This document shows, one piece after another, positions 23,853 to 36,523 of a stretch of 64,000 nucleotides of DNA. A program made the translations under genes and the position numbers. The notes under the pieces are model-generated. The model searched no databases, was not told the origin of the DNA, and was given only the letters and a program-made list of their open reading frames with translations. Within the stretch, counting starts at the first letter, position 1; every line of letters begins with the position of its first letter. The stretch covers positions 3,000,001 to 3,064,000 of the forward strand of contig OU696591.1 in NCBI GenBank assembly GCA_916048095.2, given 5' to 3'. This DNA is from Sacculina carcini. Lineage: Eukaryota; Arthropoda; Thecostraca; Sacculinidae.

Positions 23853-24058
23853 AAAGAAAATAAAGAAAATAAAGAAAATAAAGAAAATAAAGAAAATAAA
23901 GAAAATAAAGAAAACAAAGAAAATAAAGAAAATAAAGAAAATAAAGAAAATAAAGAAAATAAAGAAAATAAAGAAAATAAAGAAAATAAAGAAAATAAAG
24001 AAAATAAAGAAAATAAAGAAAATAAAGAAAATAAAGAAAATATAAAAAATAAAGAAAA

Positions 24059-24244
24059 TACACTCGTGCTTGCGCACTATATATACCACATATAAACCAT
24101 CTCTCTTGAACATCTACAATGGCCGGATCGCGTAAGACTCTGCTCGAACCCCGAGGACCTCGGTTCGAATCCCAGCCATGTAATAACTTTCTTCACTCAA
24201 CACTAAACTCTACACACAAATAATCGAAATAAATTGGATGAATT
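24059..24244 (+). repeat. Array core copy 48 (5' truncated)
   Basis: 7-bp junction loss, ggatcgcg, ccatgtaa. Step 642 bp; clean. Confidence 0.95.
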
Positions 24245-24693
24245 AAAGAAAATAAAGAAAATAAAGAAAATAAAGAAAATAAAGAAAATAAAGAAAATAA
24301 AGAAAATAAAGAAAATAAAGAAAATAAAGAAAATAAAGAAAATAAAGAAAATAAAGAAAATAAAGAAAATAAAGAAAATAAAGAAAATAAAGAAAATAAA
24401 GAAAATAAAGAAAATAAAGAAAATAAAGAAAATAAAGAAAATAAAGAAAATAAAGAAAATAAAGAAAATAAAGAAAATAAAGAAAATAAAGAAAATAAAG
24501 AAAATAAAGAAAATAAAGAAAATAAAGAAAATAAAGAAAATAAAGAAAATAAAGAAAATAAAGAAAATAAAGAAAATAAAGAAAATAAAGAAAATAAAGA
24601 AAATAAAGAAAATAAAGAAAATAAAGAAAATAAAGAAAATAAAGAAAATAAAGAAAATAAAGAAAATAAAGAAAATAAAGAAAATAAAGAAAA

Positions 24694-24886
24694 TTAATTG
24701 TACACTCGTGCTTGCGCACTATATATACCACATATAAACCATCTCTCTTGAACATCTACAATGGCCGGACCGCGTAAGACTCTGCTCGAACCCCGAGGAC
24801 CTCGGTTCGAATCCCAGCCAGGTAATAACTTTCTTCACTCAACACTAAACTCTACACACAAATAATCGAAATAAATTGGATGAATT
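24694..24886 (+). repeat. Array core copy 49
   Basis: C allele. Step 768 bp; tatag plus gacaat pair occurs twice, about 240 bp apart, suggesting an internal spacer duplication. Confidence 0.95.
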
Positions 24887-25461
24887 AAAGAAAATAAAGA
24901 AAATAAAGAAAATAAAGAAAATAAAGAAAATAAAGAAAATAAAGAAAATAAAGAAAATAAAGAAAATAAAGAAAATAAAGAAAATAAAGAAAATAAAGAA
25001 AATAAAGAAAATAAAGAAAATAAAGAAAATAAAGAAAATAAAGAAAATAAAGAAAATAAAGAAAATAAAGAAAATATAGAAAATAAAGACAATAAAGACA
25101 ATAAAGAAAATAAAGAAAATAAAGAAAATAAAGAAAATAAAGAAAATAAAGAAAATAAAGAAAATAAAGAAAATAAAGAAAATAAAGAAAATAAAGAAAA
25201 TAAAGAAAATAAAGAAAATAAAGAAAATAAAGAAAATAAAGAAAATAAAGAAAATAAAGAAAATAAAGAAAATAAAGAAAATAAAGAAAATAAAGAAAAT
25301 AAAGAAAATATAGAAAATAAAGACAATAAAGACAATAAAGAAAATAAAGAAAATAAAGAAAATAAAGAAAATAAAGAAAATAAAGAAAATAAAGAAAATA
25401 AAGAAAATAAAGAAAATAAAGAAAATAAAGAAAATAAAGAAAATAAAGAAAATAAAGAAAA

Positions 25462-25654
25462 TTAATTGTACACTCGTGCTTGCGCACTATATATACCACA
25501 TATAAACCATCTCTCTTGAACATCTACAATGGCCGGACCGCGTAAGACTCTGCTCGAACCCCGAGTACCTCGGTTCGAATCCCAGCCAGGTAATAACTTT
25601 CTTCACTCAACACTAAACTCTACACACAAATAATCGAAATAAATTGGATGAATT
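25462..25654 (+). repeat. Array core copy 50
   Basis: gagtacc. Step 383 bp; aacaaag spacer ending tataaaaaat. Confidence 0.95.
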
Positions 25655-25851
25655 AAAGAAAATAAAGAAAATAAAGAAAATAAAGAAAATAAAGAAAATA
25701 AAGAAAATAAAGAAAACAAAGAAAATAAAGAAAATAAAGAAAATAAAGAAAATAAAGAAAATAAAGAAAATAAAGAAAATAAAGAAAATAAAGAAAATAA
25801 AGAAAATAAAGAAAATAAAGAAAATAAAGAAAATATAAAAAATAAAGAAAA

Positions 25852-26037
25852 TACACTCGTGCTTGCGCACTATATATACCACATATAAACCATCTCTCTT
25901 GAACATCTACAATGGCCGGATCGCGTAAGACTCTGCTCGAACCCCGAGGACCTCGGTTCGAATCCCAGCCATGTAATAACTTTCTTCACTCAACACTAAA
26001 CTCTACACACAAATAATCGAAATAAATTGGATGAATT
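25852..26037 (+). repeat. Array core copy 51 (5' truncated)
   Basis: 7-bp junction loss, ggatcgcg, ccatgtaa. Step 624 bp; clean. Confidence 0.95.
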
Positions 26038-26468
26038 AAAGAAAATAAAGAAAATAAAGAAAATAAAGAAAATAAAGAAAATAAAGAAAATAAAGAAAAT
26101 AAAGAAAATAAAGAAAATAAAGAAAATAAAGAAAATAAAGAAAATAAAGAAAATAAAGAAAATAAAGAAAATAAAGAAAATAAAGAAAATAAAGAAAATA
26201 AAGAAAATAAAGAAAATAAAGAAAATAAAGAAAATAAAGAAAATAAAGAAAATAAAGAAAATAAAGAAAATAAAGAAAATAAAGAAAATAAAGAAAATAA
26301 AGAAAATAAAGAAAATAAAGAAAATAAAGAAAATAAAGAAAATAAAGAAAATAAAGAAAATAAAGAAAATAAAGAAAATAAAGAAAATAAAGAAAATAAA
26401 GAAAATAAAGAAAATAAAGAAAATAAAGAAAATAAAGAAAATAAAGAAAATAAAGAAAATAAAGAAAA

Positions 26469-26661
26469 TTAATTGTACACTCGTGCTTGCGCACTATATA
26501 TACCACATATAAACCATCTCTCTTGAACATCTACAATGGCCGGACCGCGTAAGACTCTGCTCGAACCCCGAGGACCTCGGTTCGAATCCCAGCCAGGTAA
26601 TAACTTTCTTCACTCAACACTAAACTCTACACACAAATAATCGAAATAAATTGGATGAATT
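26469..26661 (+). repeat. Array core copy 52
   Basis: C allele. Step 543 bp; ataagg early, an A run near 26855, two tatag. Confidence 0.95.
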
Positions 26662-27011
26662 AAAGAAAATAAAGAAAATAAGGAAAATAAAGAAAATAAA
26701 GAAAATAAAGAAAATAAAGAAAATAAAGAAAATAAAGAAAATAAAGAAAATAAAGAAAATAAAGAAAATAAAGAAAATAAAGAAAATAAAGAAAATAAAG
26801 AAAATAAAGAAAATAAAGAAAATAAAGAAAATAAAGAAAATAAAGAAAATAAAGAAAAAAAAAAAAATAAAGAAAATAAAGAAAATAAAGAAAATAAAGA
26901 AAATAAAGAAAATAAAGAAAATAAAGAAAATAAAGAAAATAAAGAAAATAAAGAAAATATAGAAAATAAAGAAAATAAAGAAAATAAAGAAAATATAGAA
27001 AATAAAGAAAA

Positions 27012-27204
27012 TTAATTGTACACTCGTGCTTGCGCACTATATATACCACATATAAACCATCTCTCTTGAACATCTACAATGGCCGGACCGCGTAAGACTC
27101 TGCTCGAACCCCGAGGACCTCGGTTCGAATCCCAGCCAGGTAATAACTTTCTTCACTCAACACTAAACTCTACACACAAATAATCGAAATAAATTGGATG
27201 AATT
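27012..27204 (+). repeat. Array core copy 53
   Basis: C allele. Step 696 bp; tatag then tatgg. Confidence 0.95.
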
Positions 27205-27707
27205 AAAGAAAATAAAGAAAATAAAGAAAATAAAGAAAATAAAGAAAATAAAGAAAATAAAGAAAATAAAGAAAATAAAGAAAATAAAGAAAATAAAGAA
27301 AATAAAGAAAATAAAGAAAATAAAGAAAATAAAGAAAATAAAGAAAATAAAGAAAATAAAGAAAATAAAGAAAATAAAGAAAATAAAGAAAATAAAGAAA
27401 ATAAAGAAAATAAAGAAAATAAAGAAAATAAAGAAAATAAAGAAAATAAAGAAAATAAAGAAAATAAAGAAAATAAAGAAAATAAAGAAAATAAAGAAAA
27501 TAAAGAAAATAAAGAAAATAAAGAAAATAAAGAAAATAAAGAAAATAAAGAAAATAAAGAAAATATAGAAAATAAAGAAAATAAAGAAAATATGGAAAAT
27601 AAAGAAAATAAAGAAAATAAAGAAAATAAAGAAAATAAAGAAAATAAAGAAAATAAAGAAAATAAAGAAAATAAAGAAAATAAAGAAAATAAAGAAAATA
27701 AAGAAAA

Positions 27708-27900
27708 TTAATTGTACACTCGTGCTTGCGCACTATATATACCACATATAAACCATCTCTCTTGAACATCTACAATGGCCGGACCGCGTAAGACTCTGCT
27801 CGAACCCCGAGGACCTCGGTTCGAATCCCAGCCAGGTAATAACTTTCTTCACTCAACACTAAACTCTACACACAAATAATCGAAATAAATTGGATGAATT
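27708..27900 (+). repeat. Array core copy 54
   Basis: C allele. Step 489 bp; ataagg (R) spacer. Confidence 0.95.
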
Positions 27901-28196
27901 AAAGAAAATAAAGAAAATAAAGAAAATAAAGAAAATAAAGAAAATAAAGAAAATAAAGAAAATAAGGAAAATAAAGAAAATAAAGAAAATAAAGAAAATA
28001 AAGAAAATAAAGAAAATAAAGAAAATAAAGAAAATAAAGAAAATAAAGAAAATAAAGAAAATAAAGAAAATAAAGAAAATAAAGAAAATAAAGAAAATAA
28101 AGAAAATAAAGAAAATAAAGAAAATAAAGAAAATAAAGAAAATAAAGAAAATAAAGAAAATAAAGAAAATAAAGAAAATAAAGAAAATAAAGAAAA

Positions 28197-28389
28197 TTAA
28201 TTGTACACTCGTGCTTGCGCACTATATATACCACATATAAACCATCTCTCTTGAACATCTACAATGGCCGGACCGCGTAAGACTCTGCTCGAATCCCGAG
28301 GACCTCGGTTCGAATCCCAGCCAGGTAATAACTTTCTTCACTCAACACTAAACTCTACACACAAATAATCGAAATAAATTGGATGAATT
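28197..28389 (+). repeat. Array core copy 55
   Basis: T allele. Step 444 bp; clean. Confidence 0.95.
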
Positions 28390-28640
28390 AAAGAAAATAA
28401 AGAAAATAAAGAAAATAAAGAAAATAAAGAAAATAAAGAAAATAAAGAAAATAAAGAAAATAAAGAAAATAAAGAAAATAAAGAAAATAAAGAAAATAAA
28501 GAAAATAAAGAAAATAAAGAAAATAAAGAAAATAAAGAAAATAAAGAAAATAAAGAAAATAAAGAAAATAAAGAAAATAAAGAAAATAAAGAAAATAAAG
28601 AAAATAAAGAAAATAAAGAAAATAAAGAAAATAAAGAAAA

Positions 28641-28833
28641 TTAATTGTACACTCGTGCTTGCGCACTATATATACCACATATAAACCATCTCTCTTGAAC
28701 ATCTACAATGGCCGGACCGCGTAAGACTCTGCTCGAACCCCGAGGACCTCGGTTCGAATCCCAGCCAGGTAATAACTTTCTTCACTCAACACTAAACTCT
28801 ACACACAAATAATCGAAATAAATTGGATGAATT
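28641..28833 (+). repeat. Array core copy 56
   Basis: C allele. Step 480 bp; R spacer. Confidence 0.95.
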
Positions 28834-29120
28834 AAAGAAAATAAAGAAAATAAAGAAAATAAAGAAAATAAAGAAAATAAAGAAAATAAAGAAAATAAAG
28901 AAAATAAGGAAAATAAAGAAAATAAAGAAAATAAAGAAAATAAAGAAAATAAAGAAAATAAAGAAAATAAAGAAAATAAAGAAAATAAAGAAAATAAAGA
29001 AAATAAAGAAAATAAAGAAAATAAAGAAAATAAAGAAAATAAAGAAAATAAAGAAAATAAAGAAAATAAAGAAAATAAAGAAAATAAAGAAAATAAAGAA
29101 AATAAAGAAAATAAAGAAAA

Positions 29121-29313
29121 TTAATTGTACACTCGTGCTTGCGCACTATATATACCACATATAAACCATCTCTCTTGAACATCTACAATGGCCGGACCGC
29201 GTAAGACTCTGCTCGAATCCCGAGGACCTCGGTTCGAATCCCAGCCAGGTAATAACTTTCTTCACTCAACACTAAACTCTACACACAAATAATCGAAATA
29301 AATTGGATGAATT
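29121..29313 (+). repeat. Array core copy 57
   Basis: T allele. Step 696 bp; P spacer with agtatag, tatag, tatgg, gacaat and aacaaag. Confidence 0.95.
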
Positions 29314-29816
29314 AAAGAAAATAAAGAAAGTATAGAAAATAAAGAAAATAAAGAAAATAAAGAAAATAAAGAAAATAAAGAAAATAAAGAAAATAAAGAA
29401 AATAAAGAAAATAAAGAAAATAAAGAAAATAAAGAAAATAAAGAAAATAAAGAAAATAAAGAAAATAAAGAAAATAAAGAAAATAAAGAAAATAAAGAAA
29501 ATAAAGAAAATAAAGAAAATAAAGAAAATAAAGAAAATAAAGAAAATAAAGAAAATAAAGAAAATAAAGAAAATAAAGAAAATAAAGAAAATAAAAAAAA
29601 TAAAGAAAATAAAGAAAATAAAGAAAATAAAGAAAATATAGAAAATAAAGAAAATAAAGAAAATATGGAAAATAAAGAAAATAAAGACAATAAAGAAAAT
29701 AAAGAAAATAAAGAAAATAAAGAAAATAAAGAAAATAAAGAAAATAAAGAAAATAAAGAAAATAAAGAAAATAAAGAAAATAAAGAAAACAAAGAAAATA
29801 AAGAAAATAAAGAAAA

Positions 29817-30009
29817 TTAATTGTACACTCGTGCTTGCGCACTATATATACCACATATAAACCATCTCTCTTGAACATCTACAATGGCCGGACCGCGTAA
29901 GACTCTGCTCGAACCCCGAGGACCTCGGTTCGAATCCCAGCCAGGTAATAACTTTCTTCACTCAACACTAAACTCTACACACAAATAATCGAAATAAATT
30001 GGATGAATT
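29817..30009 (+). repeat. Array core copy 58
   Basis: C allele. Step 516 bp; R spacer. Confidence 0.95.
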
Positions 30010-30332
30010 AAAGAAAATAAAGAAAATAAAGAAAATAAAGAAAATAAAGAAAATAAAGAAAATAAAGAAAATAAAGAAAATAAGGAAAATAAAGAAAATA
30101 AAGAAAATAAAGAAAATAAAGAAAATAAAGAAAATAAAGAAAATAAAGAAAATAAAGAAAATAAAGAAAATAAAGAAAATAAAGAAAATAAAGAAAATAA
30201 AGAAAATAAAGAAAATAAAGAAAATAAAGAAAATAAAGAAAATAAAGAAAATAAAGAAAATAAAGAAAATAAAGAAAATAAAGAAAATAAAGAAAATAAA
30301 GAAAATAAAGAAAATAAAGAAAATAAAGAAAA

Positions 30333-30525
30333 TTAATTGTACACTCGTGCTTGCGCACTATATATACCACATATAAACCATCTCTCTTGAACATCTACAA
30401 TGGCCGGACCGCGTAAGACTCTGCTCGAATCCCGAGGACCTCGGTTCGAATCCCAGCCAGGTAATAACTTTCTTCACTCAACACTAAACTCTACACACAA
30501 ATAATCGAAATAAATTGGATGAATT
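30333..30525 (+). repeat. Array core copy 59
   Basis: T allele. Step 462 bp; aatagag, ends gataataaag (S). Confidence 0.95.
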
Positions 30526-30794
30526 AAAGAAAATAAAGAAAATAAAGAAAATAAAGAAAATAAAGAAAATAAAGAAAATAAAGAAAATAAAGAAAATAAA
30601 GAAAATAAAGAAAATAAAGAAAATAGAGAAAATAAAGAAAATAAAGAAAATAAAGAAAATAAAGAAAATAAAGAAAATAAAGAAAATAAAGAAAATAAAG
30701 AAAATAAAGAAAATAAAGAAAATAAAGAAAATAAAGAAAATAAAGAAAATAAAGAAAATAAAGAAAATAAAGAAAATAAAGATAATAAAGAAAA

Positions 30795-30987
30795 TTAATT
30801 GTACACTCGTGCTTGCGCACTATATATACCACATATAAACCATCTCTCTTGAACATCTACAATGGCCGGACCGCGTAAGACTCTGCTCGAACCCCGAGGA
30901 CCTCGGTTCGAATCCCAGCCAGGTAATAACTTTCTTCACTCAACACTAAACTCTACACACAAATAATCGAAATAAATTGGATGAATT
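30795..30987 (+). repeat. Array core copy 60
   Basis: C allele. Step 507 bp; three tatag. Confidence 0.95.
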
Positions 30988-31301
30988 AAAGAAAATAAAG
31001 AAAATAAAGAAAATAAAGAAAATAAAGAAAATAAAGAAAATAAAGAAAATAAAGAAAATAAAGAAAATAAAGAAAATAAAGAAAATAAAGAAAATAAAGA
31101 AAATAAAGAAAATAAAGAAAATAAAGAAAATAAAGAAAATAAAGAAAATAAAGAAAATAAAGAAAATATAGAAAATAAAGAAAATAAAGAAAATAAAGAA
31201 AATAAAGAAAATAAAGAAAATATAGAAAATAAAGAAAATAAAGAAAATATAGAAAATAAAGAAAATAAAGAAAATAAAGAAAATAAAGAAAATAAAGAAA
31301 A

Positions 31302-31494
31302 TTAATTGTACACTCGTGCTTGCGCACTATATATACCACATATAAACCATCTCTCTTGAACATCTACAATGGCCGGACCGCGTAAGACTCTGCTCGAATC
31401 CCGAGGACCTCGGTTCGAATCCCAGCCAGGTAATAACTTTCTTCACTCAACACTAAACTCTACACACAAATAATCGAAATAAATTGGATGAATT
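31302..31494 (+). repeat. Array core copy 61
   Basis: T allele. Step 678 bp; P spacer with tatgg and a gacaat pair. Confidence 0.95.
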
Positions 31495-31979
31495 AAAGAA
31501 AATAAAGAAAATAAAGAAAATAAAGAAAATAAAGAAAATAAAGAAAATAAAGAAAATAAAGAAAATAAAGAAAATAAAGAAAATAAAGAAAATAAAGAAA
31601 ATAAAGAAAATAAAGAAAATAAAGAAAATAAAGAAAATAAAGAAAATAAAGAAAATAAAGAAAATAAAGAAAATAAAGAAAATAAAGAAAATAAAGAAAA
31701 TAAAGAAAATAAAGAAAATAAAGAAAATAAAGAAAATAAAGAAAATAAAGAAAATAAAGAAAATAAAGAAAATAAAGAAAATAAAGAAAATAAAGAAAAT
31801 AAAGAAAATATAGAAAATAAAGAAAATAAAGAAAATATGGAAAATAAAGAAAATAAAGACAATAAAGACAATAAAGAAAATAAAGAAAATAAAGAAAATA
31901 AAGAAAATAAAGAAAATAAAGAAAATAAAGAAAATAAAGAAAATAAAGAAAATAAAGAAAATAAAGAAAATAAAGAAAA

Positions 31980-32172
31980 TTAATTGTACACTCGTGCTTG
32001 CGCACTATATATACCACATATAAACCATCTCTCTTGAACATCTACAATGGCCGGACCGCGTAAGACTCTGCTCGAACCCCGAGGACCTCGGTTCGAATCC
32101 CAGCCAGGTAATAACTTTCTTCACTCAACACTAAACTCTACACACAAATAATCGAAATAAATTGGATGAATT
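31980..32172 (+). repeat. Array core copy 62
   Basis: C allele. Step 516 bp; R spacer with several T-to-A changes (A runs 32,331-32,410) that keep the 9-bp phase. Confidence 0.95.
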
Positions 32173-32495
32173 AAAGAAAATAAAGAAAATAAAGAAAATA
32201 AAGAAAATAAAGAAAATAAAGAAAATAAAGAAAATAAAGAAAATAAAGAAAATAAGGAAAATAAAGAAAATAAAGAAAATAAAGAAAATAAAGAAAATAA
32301 AGAAAATAAAGAAAATAAAGAAAATAAAGAAAAAAAAGAAAATAAAGAAAATAAAGAAAATAAAGAAAAAAAAAAAAAAAAAGAAAATAAAGAAAAAAAA
32401 GAAAAAAAAGAAAATAAAGAAAATAAAGAAAATAAAGAAAATAAAGAAAATAAAGAAAATAAAGAAAATAAAGAAAATAAAGAAAATAAAGAAAA

Positions 32496-32688
32496 TTAAT
32501 TGTACACTCGTGCTTGCGCACTATATATACCACATATAAACCATCTCTCTTGAACATCTACAATGGCCGGACCGCGTAAGACTCTGCTCGAATCCCGAGG
32601 ACCTCGGTTCGAATCCCAGCCAGGTAATAACTTTCTTCACTCAACACTAAACTCTACACACAAATAATCGAAATAAATTGGATGAATT
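32496..32688 (+). repeat. Array core copy 63
   Basis: T allele. Step 471 bp; S spacer with one taaataaaat. Confidence 0.95.
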
Positions 32689-32966
32689 AAAGAAAATAAA
32701 GAAAATAAAGAAAATAAAGAAAATAAAGAAAATAAAGAAAATAAAGAAAATAAAGAAAATAAAGAAAATAAAGAAAATAAAGAAAATAAAGAAAATAAAG
32801 AAAATAAAGAAAATAAAGAAAATAAAGAAAATAAAGAAAATAAAGAAAATAAAGAAAATAAAGAAAATAAAGAAAATAAATAAAATAAAGAAAATAAAGA
32901 AAATAAAGAAAATAAAGAAAATAAAGAAAATAAAGAAAATAAAGAAAATAAAGATAATAAAGAAAA

Positions 32967-33159
32967 TTAATTGTACACTCGTGCTTGCGCACTATATATA
33001 CCACATATAAACCATCTCTCTTGAACATCTACAATGGCCGGACCGCGTAAGACTCTGCTCGAATCCCGAGGACCTCGGTTCGAATCCCAGCCAGGTAATA
33101 ACTTTCTTCACTCAACACTAAACTCTACACACAAATAATCGAAATAAATTGGATGAATT
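32967..33159 (+). repeat. Array core copy 64
   Basis: T allele. Step 453 bp; clean. Confidence 0.95.
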
Positions 33160-33419
33160 AAAGAAAATAAAGAAAATAAAGAAAATAAAGAAAATAAAGA
33201 AAATAAAGAAAATAAAGAAAATAAAGAAAATAAAGAAAATAAAGAAAATAAAGAAAATAAAGAAAATAAAGAAAATAAAGAAAATAAAGAAAATAAAGAA
33301 AATAAAGAAAATAAAGAAAATAAAGAAAATAAAGAAAATAAAGAAAATAAAGAAAATAAAGAAAATAAAGAAAATAAAGAAAATAAAGAAAATAAAGAAA
33401 ATAAAGAAAATAAAGAAAA

Positions 33420-33612
33420 TTAATTGTACACTCGTGCTTGCGCACTATATATACCACATATAAACCATCTCTCTTGAACATCTACAATGGCCGGACCGCG
33501 TAAGACTCTGCTCGAATCCCGAGGACCTCGGTTCGAATCCCAGCCAGGTAATAACTTTCTTCACTCAACACTAAACTCTACACACAAATAATCGAAATAA
33601 ATTGGATGAATT
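33420..33612 (+). repeat. Array core copy 65
   Basis: T allele. Step 669 bp; P spacer (tatag, tatgg, gacaat). Confidence 0.95.
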
Positions 33613-34088
33613 AAAGAAAATAAAGAAAATAAAGAAAATAAAGAAAATAAAGAAAATAAAGAAAATAAAGAAAATAAAGAAAATAAAGAAAATAAAGAAA
33701 ATAAAGAAAATAAAGAAAATAAAGAAAATAAAGAAAATAAAGAAAATAAAGAAAATAAAGAAAATAAAGAAAATAAAGAAAATAAAGAAAATAAAGAAAA
33801 TAAAGAAAATAAAGAAAATAAAGAAAATAAAGAAAATAAAGAAAATAAAGAAAATAAAGAAAATAAAGAAAATAAAGAAAATAAAGAAAATAAAGAAAAT
33901 ATAGAAAATAAAGAAAATATGGAAAATAAAGAAAATAAAGAAAATAAAGACAATAAAGAAAATAAAGAAAATAAAGAAAATAAAGAAAATAAAGAAAATA
34001 AAGAAAATAAAGAAAATAAAGAAAATAAAGAAAATAAAGAAAATAAAGAAAATAAAGAAAATAAAGAAAATAAAGAAAATAAAGAAAA

Positions 34089-34281
34089 TTAATTGTACAC
34101 TCGTGCTTGCGCACTATATATACCACATATAAACCATCTCTCTTGAACATCTACAATGGCCGGACCGCGTAAGACTCTGCTCGAACCCCGAGGACCTCGG
34201 TTCGAATCCCAGCCAGGTAATAACTTTCTTCACTCAACACTAAACTCTACACACAAATAATCGAAATAAATTGGATGAATT
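34089..34281 (+). repeat. Array core copy 66
   Basis: C allele. Step 507 bp; R spacer, tatag as last unit. Confidence 0.95.
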
Positions 34282-34595
34282 AAAGAAAATAAAGAAAATA
34301 AAGAAAATAAAGAAAATAAAGAAAATAAAGAAAATAAAGAAAATAAGGAAAATAAAGAAAATAAAGAAAATAAAGAAAATAAAGAAAATAAAGAAAATAA
34401 AGAAAATAAAGAAAATAAAGAAAATAAAGAAAATAAAGAAAATAAAGAAAATAAAGAAAATAAAGAAAATAAAGAAAATAAAGAAAATAAAGAAAATAAA
34501 GAAAATAAAGAAAATAAAGAAAATAAAGAAAATAAAGAAAATAAAGAAAATAAAGAAAATAAAGAAAATAAAGAAAATAAAGAAAATATAGAAAA

Positions 34596-34788
34596 TTAAT
34601 TGTACACTCGTGCTTGCGCACTATATATACCACATATAAACCATCTCTCTTGAACATCTACAATGGCCGGACCGCGTAAGACTCTGCTCGAATCCCGAGG
34701 ACCTCGGTTCGAATCCCAGCCAGGTAATAACTTTCTTCACTCAACACTAAACTCTACACACAAATAATCGAAATAAATTGGATGAATT
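34596..34788 (+). repeat. Array core copy 67
   Basis: T allele. Step 381 bp; S spacer. Confidence 0.95.
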
Positions 34789-34976
34789 AAAGAAAATAAA
34801 GAAAATAAAGAAAATAAAGAAAATAAAGAAAATAAAGAAAATAAAGAAAATAAAGAAAATAAAGAAAATAAAGAAAATAAAGAAAATAAAGAAAATAAAG
34901 AAAATAAAGAAAATAAAGAAAATAAAGAAAATAAAGAAAATAAAGAAAATAAAGAAAATAAAGATAATAAAGAAAA

Positions 34977-35169
34977 TTAATTGTACACTCGTGCTTGCGC
35001 ACTATATATACCACATATAAACCATCTCTCTTGAACATCTACAATGGCCGGACCGCGTAAGACTCTGCTCGAATCCCGAGGACCTCGGTTCGAATCCCAG
35101 CCAGGTAATAACTTTCTTCACTCAACACTAAACTCTACACACAAATAATCGAAATAAATTGGATGAATT
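34977..35169 (+). repeat. Array core copy 68
   Basis: T allele. Step 497 bp; spacer has two 1-bp losses and one 1-bp gain. Confidence 0.95.
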
Positions 35170-35473
35170 AAAGAAAATAAAGAAAATAAAGAAAATAAAG
35201 AAAATAAAGAAAATAAAGAAAATAAAGAAAATAAAGAAAATAAAGAAAATAAAGAAAATAAAGAAAATAAAGAAAATAAAGAAATAAAGAAAATAAAGAA
35301 AATAAAGAAAATAAAGAAAATAAAGAAAATAAAGAAAATAAAGAAAATAAAGAAAATAAAGAAAATAAAGAAAATAAAGAAAATAAAGAAAAATAAAGAA
35401 AATAAAGAAATAAAGAAAATAAAGAAAATAAAGAAAATAAAGAAAATAAAGAAAATAAAGAAAATAAAGAAAA

Positions 35474-35665
35474 TTAATTGTACACTCGTGCTTGCGCACT
35501 ATATATACCACATATAAACCATCTCTCTTGAACATCTACAATGGCCGGACCGCGTAAGACTCTGCTCGAACCCCGAGGACCTCGGTTCGAATCCCAGCCA
35601 GGTAATAACTTTCTTCACTCAACACTAACTCTACACACAAATAATCGAAATAAATTGGATGAATT
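35474..35665 (+). repeat. Array core copy 69
   Basis: C allele; one A lost in actaactc. Step 468 bp; two more 1-bp losses in the spacer, plus tatag. Confidence 0.95.
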
Positions 35666-35941
35666 AAAGAAAATAAAGAAAATAAAGAAAATAAAGAAAA
35701 TAAAGAAAATAAAGAAAATAAAGAAAATAAAGAAAATAAAGAAAATAAAGAAAATAAAGAAATAAAGAAAATATAGAAAATAAAGAAAATAAAGAAAATA
35801 AAGAAAATAAAGAAAATAAAGAAAATAAAGAAAATAAAGAAAATAAAGAAAATAAAGAAAATAAAGAAAATAAAGAAAATAAAGAAAATAAAGAAAATAA
35901 AGAAAATAAAGAAAATAAAGAAAATAAAGAAATAAAGAAAA

Positions 35942-36133
35942 TTAATTGTACACTCGTGCTTGCGCACTATATATACCACATATAAACCATCTCTCTTGAA
36001 CATCTACATGGCCGGACCGCGTAAGACTCTGCTCGAATCCCGAGGACCTCGGTTCGAATCCCAGCCAGGTAATAACTTTCTTCACTCAACACTAAACTCT
36101 ACACACAAATAATCGAAATAAATTGGATGAATT
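35942..36133 (+). repeat. Array core copy 70
   Basis: T allele; one A lost (ctacatggcc) just before the box A-like motif. Step 389 bp; S spacer. Confidence 0.95.
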
Positions 36134-36330
36134 AAAGAAAATAAAGAAAATAAAGAAAATAAAGAAAATAAAGAAAATAAAGAAAATAAAGAAAATAAAG
36201 AAAATAAAGAAAATAAAGAAAATAAAGAAAATAAAGAAAATAAAGAAAATAAAGAAAATAAAGAAAATAAAGAAAATAAAGAAAATAAAGAAAATAAAGA
36301 AAATAAAGAAAATAAAGATAATAAAGAAAA

Positions 36331-36523
36331 TTAATTGTACACTCGTGCTTGCGCACTATATATACCACATATAAACCATCTCTCTTGAACATCTACAATG
36401 GCCGGACCGCGTAAGACTCTGCTCGAATCCCGAGGACCTCGGTTCGAATCCCAGCCAGGTAATAACTTTCTTCACTCAACACTAAACTCTACACACAAAT
36501 AATCGAAATAAATTGGATGAAAT
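36331..36523 (+). repeat. Array core copy 71
   Basis: T allele; end reads ggatgaaataaag. Step 732 bp; P spacer with two tatag and a gacaat pair. Confidence 0.95.

Larger units (their letters stand above)
11619..26468 (+). repeat. Array domain II (copies 25-51)
   Basis: Mean step is about 550 bp. Diagnostic variants are paired gacaat 9-mers, an aacaaag 9-mer, spacers ending in tataaaaaat, gagtacc cores, and cores lacking 7 bp at the 5' junction that mostly also carry ggatcgcg and always carry ccatgtaa. Many intact cores carry actaagctc instead of actaaactc. Modules built from these variants recur at copies 27-30, 31-34, 39-42 and 49-52. Confidence 0.85.
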
